A stretch of 64,000 nt of DNA from Thysanoteuthis rhombus (lineage: Eukaryota; Mollusca; Cephalopoda; Oegopsida; Thysanoteuthidae): assembly GCA_963457665.1 (NCBI GenBank), contig OY735206.1, positions 53,131,412 to 53,195,411 on the forward strand. The letters are read 5' to 3'. This document shows, piece after piece, positions 26,195-38,100 of this stretch. The stretch's first letter is position 1; each line of letters opens with the position of its first letter. The position numbers were made by a program, and so were the translations under genes. The notes under the pieces are model-generated. The model did no database searches. It saw only the letters and a list, made by a program, of their open reading frames with translations, and was not told the origin of the DNA.

Positions 26195-29100
26195 GAATGT
26201 TTTTTTTAAAAGTTCCAGACAAGTGGATATGAAAATACAAGGTTTGTTAGGAGTACTAAGTCTGATCGGTCATAAAAACTGGTTGGTATAAAGTCTCAGT
26301 CATGATCAGACGAGACTTGCAAAGATCACTAAGCTGACACAAGCAACAGAAACTGGGCCTTTGTCACCAGCTGTCATACTCCATAGCGGGTTGTCTCTCA
26401 AGAGACCTGACGCTTTACTTCAATAGAAGTTCTCAGCCATTTTGAGAACTTTTGCACAGAGGGGACCTTCCTGCATATGCATGAACAGACAATCTCTCAT
26501 AAGGTTACTCAGTCAGCATCGGGATGCCATTGAGTGAGCTTGTGTGTGTGACAATCAAGATTCAAGTCTAACAACCGGCCGATAGGACAATAGATAGTTA
26601 ACAACCGGCCGATAGGACAATAGATAGTTAACAACCGGCCGATAGGACAATAGATAGTTAACAACCGGCCGATAGGACAATAGATAGTTAACAACCGGCC
26701 GATAGGACAATAGATAGTTAACAACCGGCCGATAGGACAATAGATAGTTAACAACCGGCCGATAGGACAATAGATAGTTAACAACCGGCCGATAGGACAA
26801 TAGATAGTTAACAACCGGCCGATAGGACAATAGATAGTTAACAACCGGCCGATAGGACAATAGATAGTTAACAACCGGCCGATAGGACAATAGATAGTTA
26901 ACAACCGGCCGATAGGACAATAGATAGTTAACAACCGGCCGATAGGACAATAGATAGTTAACAACCGGCCGATAGGACAATAGATAGTTAACAACCGGCC
27001 GATAGGACAATAGATAGTTAACAACCGGCCGATAGGACAATAGATAGTTAACAACCGGCCGATAGGATATTCTTACTGAAATCCTGAAAAACTAATTAAA
27101 AATCATCTGACAATATTTTATATCATGCTTCATAAATCTTAAATTCTTGACTGGTTTTATATAAAAGAAAGAAAATCACCTCGAATTTTCTGTGACAATT
27201 AATTACTGCTTACTCCAAACAAACCTGCTTCACACAATTAATTCCTTGCAAGATGAACTTGCATTAAGCAATTGAGATAATCAATGGGCATGATTACAAT
27301 AAATTTCCATTCTTCCAAAAATGTCCAAGACGTATTTTATAACAACTTGCAATTGTTATGTCCCCCCCCCCCAAACCGATTTAAAATTGTCGCATTTCAG
27401 CTGCAGAATAACAGATGCTCTAGACCCTATCCTGAAACCATAGCCCTAAAAACACTGACCCCATCTTATCTTTTGTATTTGTCAAGTTTTCTGCTTCAAT
27501 TATTTTTTTCAAGTGAAACCCCCCCCCCAAAAAAAACTACCCTTTAATCTCATGAAACTGCCTGATTTCAGTTGACTACTTATTCTGTTCTACGGAATGT
27601 GTGCTTGTTTGATTTGAAATTCATCTTCACTTTCTGTTATTCTGCAGCTGGAACAGAGTGCATTTTAAAATGGGAAAGATAACTTCAAATTTTCATCAAG
27701 GTTTTACTAACTGAATAATTACACATGTAAAACCTGAAAATTGCAATAGTGTATTGCAGGGTTTCCCGGCTTAAGATGTATTAAAAATGTATCCATTGAG
27801 CAATGCCCTACATATTGATGGCAGGTTAATTGACAAAAGATAGGAAGTCTGGCTAAGGTGTTTTATCAGCTTGCAGATATTCCCATGCTAGTTAGTTAGG
27901 ACCAATCAAATTGCCCCAAATAGTAAAAACAGGTCTAGTTAGCCAATCAGTAAAAACTATTATGTAACCTCTGTCATTTGGCAGCATGTCATGTTGGGGT
28001 GATCAATTACAAAGTGGGGAACAGAGGGGGGAAGGTGATCAATTACAAAGTGGGGAACAGAGGGGGGAAGGTGATCAATTACAAAGTGGGGAACAGAGGG
28101 GGGAAGGTGATCAATTAAAAAGTGGGGAACAGAGGGGGGAAGGTGAACAATTAAAAAGTGGGGAACAGAGGGGGGTGATCAATTAAAAAGTGGGGGACAG
28201 AGGGGGGGTGATTAATTAAAAAGTTAATTTTCTTGTTGGGTAGTGATCACCAAAAAAGATATATAAATTTTTTAAAATGTGTGAATACTGTCCAACGCAA
28301 ACTAAGGGATCAATTTAACATAAACTAACATTGCAAATTCGCCCCCCCCACGAAAACATATTTGTGAGGGAATTTTAAAAAAAAAATGAACAAACAAAAG
28401 AGAATACCTTTCTCAATACTCATTGATGGGAGTGTGTACAAAGTTTCTATGATGAATAGTCATAGTTAGCTGGAGGAAGTCCGCTTACAACAATTCATAT
28501 TAAATGTCAGAATAGCCTAAACCCAACAACAGTGTTTGAATCTATCTGTTGTGGGTAGCAGTGATTAGAGGGATGTGAAATGCTTACCTCTGCCCAATAA
28601 CATACAATAAGGGTGAAGCCAGTCAGCAATAATGGATAATATGCACACCACAGGTTTGAAGAGACTTGATCGGATAAGTCATGCTGTAACTGCAGATGAT
28701 AAAGAAAAAAAATAAATATTCTTTTCTAATGTTTGAATACAAAAAAGATATGCATGAAAATATTTGAAACTCTGGCTGAGAAAATTGATGAATCATAATC
28801 AAAATTAGAATCAGTTTCTTCTGATTTGTTCAAACAGTCTTCCTTGAACTGAATTAAAAACTAAAATCTTTATAGGCATATTTTTAGAATTCAGTGAGCC
28901 CTTCTATAAAAGTGAAAGTATGCATGTTAGTATGCCTCTACTTATGTATGCTTGAAGTTGTGCTGTGCACCTAGGAAGCTGATGAAAATTCTAATTCTAA
29001 TAGAATCTAAATTAAAAAATTTTTTCTAAAATAAAGATAGAAATTAAAAGAAAAAAAAAAAAAAAAATGTTTAAGGCTTTCTTTTGTCACCGGAAATCAT

Positions 29101-32100
29101 AGATGATTTTGGACAAGCAAGTTACAGACAGATTGAAAAAGCATGCGATTAAACAGTTAGAAATTATCTATTAATTTGATATTGACGTCATTAAATTGTT
29201 ATTTAATTTTTATCACTCGACTACAATGTGACCTTGAATATAATGTTACCCTTGCTTTTTGTAGCTAAAAACCAGTAGTGTACTTTATTATTCTTATTGC
29301 TGCAAATTTAAAAACGCACCAAACACAACTTGAACATGGTACCCGCTTTTGCTCACTGACTTTTGGTTTGAATTTATCCTAAGATCCTAATTCTGTACAT
29401 TTGTTGGTTCATTACCATTATACAACAAAAATGTTACCAGTCATTTTTGACGACTTCTATGCAAGTGCATATACATTTATCTAAAAAATAGATAATCTTC
29501 CTCTTATCTCAGCACATCAGGGTAAAGTCTTAATTTACCATAACTTATATCAACGTGTCCTCTTATTCACAGATTACGGAAGTATTTGCTTCTGTTGTCA
29601 GAAACAGTTTTTTCTAGGTATTTACCTTTGAGCTTTTATACATTTATAAGTAATTCTAATAGAACATTTATTTGCAGTACCCTCTACAAATGGTTAACCA
29701 ACTATGTTCTGTTTTTAACATAAGACATGCTTTTCTCTCTGGCTACTTCTAAGATGTTACTTAAAGTTAACCATTATCTATTTTTGGTAAGAATTTTTTA
29801 AATCTCAGTTTTAGTTGTTTTTTATCACAACTATACAGGCTGTCTGTCTACTGCCATCAGTTCACAATGTGGATCAGACTTGAAAAACATTTTGAAGGTT
29901 AGATTTGTTCTGCCTACCGTAGAGCAGTTGTCGTATGTAAACAACTTTAACAAGACAAAAAGGATGCAATTTCAAGTCTGGCCTAAAGCTTATTCTTTAT
30001 TCTAATGAAAATCTGTTCATAAGGTTAATTACTAATGCAAAAGAAAAGAGAACACTTGACATGATCATTAAAACCGGTTATTGAAAAAACAAGTATCGAT
30101 AATGAAATAATCTGTTCAGATAGCTACTAGATATTCTTTTTTACTTTTGTAAAAAGAAATGTGCAGGAAAGTTTTGTGCTATTCTTGCCACAAGCACAAA
30201 TCTGTGCAAAAAGTGTAACTCAAAGAAATTTGAATCTCAATATTAATATTTTCTCACAAATGAAAGTGAATATGACTAACTACTCAGTGAACAGCCGAAT
30301 CAGACTATCCCTAGCGATGCTCATTTACCTATAAACATGCATGAAACCTCCGCTGAGTTTTTGAATCCCCTGAAAAAAAAACAAAAGAAACAAAACAAAA
30401 AACAAAACAATAACCGTACATTAACTCATTCATTGTCTTTTCAACATATTTTGGGGGATTGCAGAAACCCAAACCCTAAGTTTTCATCTTGATCCCGATG
30501 GCAAAAGCAATATTTCCAAACCGAACTTGCGACAAGTTTCAAATTTAAAAAAAAATATTTCAGTCAGAAGTCTATTTCATACTAGGTTAGTTTTCACTAT
30601 TGCTGCTATAACTTAATGCATATATATATATATTTAAACTATCATTTACATACCCACTTACACATGCATATAACAAAAGCGGAGTTTCTCTCACATTCAC
30701 AAGGACGCTACTTACCTCTTGATCATTTCAAACTCAAGTTACATGCACAGGTATGCTGTAACAGAACTTTTCATATTGAATAATCTCTGCTGGCAAAATC
30801 CTATGTCAATGTTGTAACCTCATTATATTCAATTCTTATTTTTCTCCAAGCCAGCCAAGTTAATTTAAAAACAAACTCCAACAACAAGATACTTACCGTG
30901 GTAAAGAAGTAAGCCGCTCTGATGGCAGTAGCACAAATAATGAGGACATATAGCATCTTTTGAGTTGTTACTTTGAGGGCACTCCATAAAGAGTGTTTTT
31001 GCTCTTTGATATATTCATACCAGATACATACGCACTGTAATTTAATTAGAAAAGAGGAAGAAAAATTAAAGTTTTGCATATTATTATGAGAAAACATCAA
31101 CCAAAACTGCCAATATAAGCAGGCAGCCAGACCAACTTGAAAACTGAAGAAACACACACACAAGTATATATATATTAGTGCATACAGCTGTATCAAGAGT
31201 GCAAGAGGACTGGAAATTTCAACATTCACTCGTGTCTAGGAAAATTCTTTGGGAAATCCTCATCCTAAATAGGCCTCTAGTGGTGGGTTCATTCCAGCAG
31301 CATCTACACTTGTTCGTTTTTTTTTTTTTCAATTCAGATTTTTCTTAGTGATCACTGCCCAACAAAAGATGAGAGCAACTTGTTCATTGTCCACTTTTCC
31401 AACATGGCATACCACCAAAAGACTTTGCTGAATGACAGTTTCTATTGAGTGACTAACCAGACCTGTTTATGTTTAACTGTTCAATTAGAAATGAGTCTTC
31501 ATCGTGAATAAAGGATGTCAAAGTGTTTACTAGAAATCTGGCTACATTCATATTAAGAACAGGTTGAGTTAGTTACTCAATAGACATTGTCACGTGACCA
31601 ATGTCCTCTGATAGAATGTCATGTTGGGGGTGATCAATCAAAAAATTGGAAGAACAAGGGAGATCAAGGATTAAGTTACTTCTCTCACCTCCTATTGGGC
31701 AGTTATCAATAAAATCTGAATTTTCAAAAAGAACGAAAAATGTGTGAATGCTGCCAGACACAAACTAAGGGAATGATTTAGCATAAACTTGCATTGTGAA
31801 TTGAAGCCCCCACTAAGAACCTATTTAGGGAGGGAATTTTGAAAAAGAAACAAAATTTTTCTTCCAGACATAGGGAGTATTTGTTGACTGCTCCAATCCA
31901 CATCAACTTCTCAAAAAACAAATGTCGTAAGATTTGTATTGACTGACTGAATCAAAAAGATGACTATAGTTGAGCCATATCTAACACACATTTGTTGACT
32001 TAAGAGGCGTTCATCCTTATTCTAAAATAAATAAGAGTTGTGTCAGTCACTTATATTGACTTGAGAGGCCTTTATTTCAGACTATATAACCTGAATAAAA

Positions 32101-35100
32101 GGAATGTGAAAACATAATGAGGGAGGGAGAGAAGAATCTAACAACTATTTTGTCGGCAAAGAAGTAATAGGTTAATATGCATATAAGTAAATTGCATTAA
32201 CTATATATATTTGTTGAAGATGATCATCATTCAATCATGATCTTATTAAAGCGTTGTTGGTTCAGGGTTGAACTCTTAAATTATCCCTTGAACAATATAT
32301 CAGTTTTAGACTTTTCACCTAATGTAACTTATACTTTTATTTACACACTTATAACTGTCAGCAAAGCAACACATCATGGCCTAGTAATATGAATAGGCTA
32401 CTTGGATAAGCAACATTGACCAAGCAGTATCATGTGAGTAGAAAGGAGAGATGAAATATGTTGAAGCAGCAGTTCCCACTTGGGCTGTCAATGAGGTTTT
32501 GCTCTATTTGTGGAAGCTGTGAAAGAGAAGCTACCACGGGTAGCTGAACAAATCAAAACATGGGAAATGAGTCAGGATCGGCCATGACATTGGGGGGGGG
32601 GAATACGTCAAAGAACCAGATTATTTTTTTTTACTTATTTTCTTAGCTTATTGTTGCCTTTTATCATAACGACACATTCATTTTTTCAGCAGTACAGCCC
32701 ACAACAGAGAGTCAATTTGCCAGTATTGTTCATTAGGTAGAATGAGCAACGCTGAATATGATAAGAAGCGTAAATACGTGTACTGACCAATTGAATGAAG
32801 GAAACACAGGAAAGGATAACAAAAATGGATCCGAATGCAAGGTAATAATCTTTGTTGGAATCATTACAGGATCCTCCACTGAACTGAACCTGAAACAGAA
32901 AAGACAATTCGTTAGATGAGACAAGATCATTTCTGATGGGCTACAGATTGTTTGCAAAATGAGCTTGATTAGAAAAAGAGGGTTGGAGGAGGGGGGAAAA
33001 AAAAAAGAACCAGTCTAATTAGTCAACTAATAGAAACAGTCATGCAATCAACGTCTATCAGCAGCATACCGTGTTAGGGATGATCAATGGATAAGTTATT
33101 TCTGTTTTTTTGCGCTTCTTTCATAGCGATTTCTGATGAATGACATTAACTTATCTATTAAGTATATAGTGTTTGCAGAGACCATAAGTAATTTATTTAA
33201 CTCTTTGTTTCATATGGGGATATTTAGAAATTAATAATAAAGGAATAGCTACTGATTAAAGGTGAAGTTTATCGATTTTTTCTGTTTTTGACATGAGTGA
33301 AACAAATGTGGTTTTCATAACAGAAGAGTTCAGGAGCTATAACATTAAGAGTTAATATTAATAATAAATTATTGTTGAAAGATTTTAATAGTTCGCCATC
33401 TTCCAAAGGCTTGCTCTTTTATGCATTCCATTCAATAATGAAAAGTGTTCAAATTGAAAACTCAGATGGATATGGTCATATTAAAATGACTGGAAAAAAA
33501 ATTTATAGGTAAGAAAGTCTCAGAAAAATGTCAATTTGGGTTTGGAAAGACGTCAAGGCAAAATTTTGGTTCGCCGACTCAAGTCAGACAGTTCTTTGTT
33601 GAGGGAGGAAGTTGTGTAACCTCTGTCACCAAATGGGCTTTTTAATAAAAAAAAAAAAAAAAACACGTCCAGACTGGAATATTGGGCCTTAAAGCTCAAA
33701 GGGAAATTCTGTTTTTATTTGCGAATGATGCTGTAACAAATTGTATATTGACAAAGAAAATGTGGCCAATAAAAGTCATATTCAATAAAATTATATTAAT
33801 GTAACTTGACAACCAATTAGAGAGGACCTCACTGCGAATGCATAAGCATACTTTCTCCTCTGGGGTTACCAAGTCAGTAGTGAAATGCCATTGCATGACC
33901 TTGTGAACATTGCATTCACACTGACCAAGCATCTCATTTTTTTTTTTTTGCAAAACTCCATATCACCCAGGTCTGTCAGCCTGTTTACAGTCCAGAACAT
34001 CTGGCCTTTTTGCCTTTGAAAGGTAGGTTTCAGACCATAGATAAAATTAATGAGAACACAATGAGATACCTGATGGTAATCCTGAAAGAAGACTTTGCAG
34101 ACTGTTTTGAGGGTTTAAAGGGATGCTGGGATCTGTAAGTCTCCCAGGAGAGAATTTTGAAGGGGAATAAGGGGCTATTACCCCAGGTAGGTTATTTGTT
34201 TTTGTCAGTATTGAATGGCTGGTTTCTTTATGGAGAGACCTCATATGCTTTTAAAATAAAATAAAAACCTTGAAAAAAAAATTAAAAGAAAAAAAAAAAA
34301 ATCAACCTTGAAAAAATGAGTTCAAATAATTCTGATATAGAGGGTGTAAGTGTTTTGTTTACTGAGATTCATGTGTAATCACACTTTTGACAAGGCTTGA
34401 GACAAGATAAGTTTATAGGAATAGGAATGAGTCCATATCTTTTTTAGACGCTCTGATAACTCAGCTTGTTGTTCACTTATCACTCCTAGTTTTAAGAGGC
34501 GTTTATTGCTTTAGTCATTATCTTCACCTGGGTGTGTTAATTTTATCAGTTAACCTTCAACTATGTGACCCATACATGTAGAGTACTAATATACAATAAT
34601 CCTTATGAATTTTTGAGAATCAATATTTAGTACCAATCATTTTGCAAGGATTTATTTGAAAATAATTTTGTAGGAATCAAATAAATAAGTCATGGCCTAA
34701 ATAAAGTTCTTTTTCATTTAATCTCAATTATCAATTTTTTTATTACTTTCTTTTTGAGAAGATAAAGAAAAATATCGAAAGAAATCAACTCAAACTATTG
34801 AGACTCATTTATTTTTCACAAAGAAGAAAGAATTGTTTCCAAAGAAATGATTTGATTCACAACTTTTGATATTCATTGGGAAAGCTATTTGTGCCCAAAT
34901 TCAAATATCTGACAATTTAATATCGACAATAAAAGTCCCATTTGATTTATAGCAATAAAACAAGTGAAATTTGAAGAAAAATGTTGACGATAGAAGCCAA
35001 ACTAATGAAAAGTAACGAGATAATATTGTAAGACATTTTCTAACTGACAATACGAACCATTATGCATTTGCAAACATTAAATACCTTTAGATAAAACAAG

Positions 35101-38100
35101 GTTATAAAATAGACATTTATGTCTTTCATCCATTGGTGATATGAGACGTACACATTGATAATAACGTAGGTGTCATGGCATTGCAGAAAGACTACATTTA
35201 CTTACTAAAATATTACTTATTTCATAACTATAAATCAGATATGACTTTTTTTTTGTGACGTTTTAACCCTGACTAGACAAATAGACCCACAGATATATGA
35301 ACAGGCATTTTTATATTATTTAGGTCTTAAAATATAAATTACTTCATTATTCAGAATCAAATGAGTTTCATCAACATTCACTTTACCAAGATATTACTTA
35401 TAGATGGGATAAATTAAATGTAACTTTTTTTTCCATGTCAGAAATAAAAATTGTGACTTCTCCAGGGACTTTTTCCTGGTTTTAATCAACAAAATCATTG
35501 TATCAACATTGTACCATGATTAAAGAGAAACTGATTTACACCTATAAACTCAACTCCTTACAACTGATATTTGTTTATTAATTAATCCTTATTAATCACT
35601 GCTACCCACAACACTGGTTTAGATACTTTTGTTGGGTCTAGATTATTCATGTGCCTCTGTATCCAGACTTTGCCCATCCCTAACTATTCACAGAAGAAAC
35701 TTTTACGAACACATTCCAACACATCCCGAAGGAACAGGGAAAAATGATTTTTTTAAAAATTCCTCTCCAAAATGGGTTTTAGTGACGGGGAATTCAATTT
35801 TCAATGTAAGTTTCTGCTAAATTGGTCCCTTAGTTTGTGTCTACCCTTGTTTTTATGAAAATTTTGATATTTTAGTGCCCGATAAAAGGCAAAGGAAATC
35901 CCCGTTTTTACCTGTCTTTTTAATTGATCACCACAACAGAGCATGCTGCCAAAAGACATTGGTCACCAGGTGGTTGAATTAGAAAAAAAAAAAGCAGACC
36001 ACTTTTTTCAAATATATCTTGTCTGTTATGCAGATAACTGTTGTTAATCACGGTAACCAGATAAGTGCCCATCAGGAACTCTTCCCCTCAGGAATTTACC
36101 AAGGGTTGAAAACTGCCCATCAAAACAATTTTCCCCATAATTCTCTCCCTTTTTAGTTATTAAATATTTTAGTTTTTTTTTATCATACATTGGCAATCAC
36201 AAATTTTGGATTTTTTTCACCCACAGGATGTCTGAAATTTAACAGGGGAGAAAAAGTGCCCATTTTACAAGGGTTTATGACAAACTTTTGACACAACTTA
36301 GCTACAGTGGTCCAGATTGAAATTCTGAGTGGGAAATAAGAAATAAGAAAGGCAAAACAAATTTTTAATACAATGTATCTATTAGCTTTTGTTTCTCATT
36401 CATGAATTCTCTTATTTCTATCCATTTTCAATCAATGGAATTTAAAATAATCCAATAAATAAAAATGGAAAGTAACAAGAGAATTCATGAAAGAGAAACA
36501 CGAGTAAAAAGAAAAAAATTGCGACTTGCAGTTTTGTTTTGATTCATTCTCTTAATTTAAGAAAAAAAAAAAAAAAGGAAAAAAAAACTATTTTTGTTCT
36601 GTGGAAATTAAGAGGTAATGAACAGAAAATTAAACAAAAATTGATGCTGATAATTTTGTTTTCGCTAAAAAAATAAAAATAAAATTGTGTAAAAAATTTT
36701 CATTAATTTAAAAAAAAAAAAAAAAAAAAAGGGAAAGAAATAAAGGAATTCATGAAAGAGAAACAAAAGAAAATAGATACATTGTATTGTTTGTGCTTTG
36801 AATAAATTATTTGGCTTTGCCTTTGGAATCAATGTTATACCTAGACTTTTTTTTTTCTTATAGTTCAAGGTTCATGTCAGAGACAAAACTATTTAAAAGA
36901 TATTTGATACTACTATTTACAAGTTAATTCACAAGCTATCAGTGAAATATAAACAATTATTTGTTGGTTCAGGATTTAGTTTCTAATTGTTCAAATGTAT
37001 AAATAAAAGTTGCTGTACTTATGGTGATTGTAAAAGGTACACAGTGATTTTATGAATGGCACTCAGAACAGCTGTTAGGCCAGGTTTGATATAAGAACTG
37101 CTTTCCTCAGAGTGAATAAATAGTTATGATGGAATCTTAGCCTACTTCTAAAACTTCAATTTAACCATAAGACTACATTCATGTATGAAAACGGGAAGTA
37201 AATTCTTATGCAGATTATTGAAAATATTACTTTTCTCTGTCAACACGTAGTGGAGGATAGTTCTATCTTGCTTTTACTACAAGCACATATCTGTGCAAAA
37301 ATTGGTTAATAGCCAATCAATAAACAGCATTTCATTTTAAAGTTATATTTTGGGCCATTCTTAAACCAATGTAATATATATATATATATATATATATGCA
37401 AATTTCCTTAAAAACGGTTTTTCGGATAGTTTTTAAGTAAGAGATGTCATATTCAAATTACTCCAACCATTTGCCTATCCAAATGAGTCCTTACTCTACG
37501 AGATGAAGAGAACTGCATGTTAACTCAGCACCTTTTCACTACAGAAGTGAAAAACTCATTAATACTCTGAAAACCAACTCTAGTAACAGAATAAAGAAAT
37601 GTTCAGAATGTGGTTTGTCTTTTCAAATTCTACTCTCCATGTTGAACTAAACCCTACAATACCTTTCATTCAAGGCTGGTTTTTTATGTTCCTCTCACAA
37701 GGAATTTTCACATCCATCTGTACATTTCAATGTAAAAAAATGAATTGATAAATTCCCACTCCTACGAGAAGCTACCTCCATAGAAATTATGCTATACCCA
37801 GAAAAAAAAGTTTGGCAGTTCCCAATGGGACTTAGTCTTTTTAATTCAATTTTCACTTGTTCAAAATAAATTCTTTTGTTGACTGTCATATTGTCAGCCA
37901 ATTTATGACTGCTCTAAATATCACAAAGGTAAAGTTGAGTACACAAACACACTCTTAACAACTTTGATATCTTTTCTGTCTCGACATGGAAGATTTTAGA
38001 TCAAAAAAAGAGAAATAATACAAGCATTAATGAATGTAGAAATTAAAAAGCAATGTCAACACCACTTTTTAATCAGATCAAAAAGTTTATACCATTTCAA

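Noticed and set aside
26509..27054. Long minus-strand frames with a repeated LLTIYCPIGR peptide
   Set aside because: They come wholly from the 30-bp minisatellite, whose period is a multiple of three. Nothing outside the array looks coding.
26571..27067. CRISPR-like regular array
   Set aside because: There are no unique spacers; the whole 30-bp unit repeats. The window is eukaryotic.
27986..28186. Plus-strand frame with repeated GDQLQSGEQRGE
   Set aside because: Product of the 36-bp minisatellite, not a protein gene.
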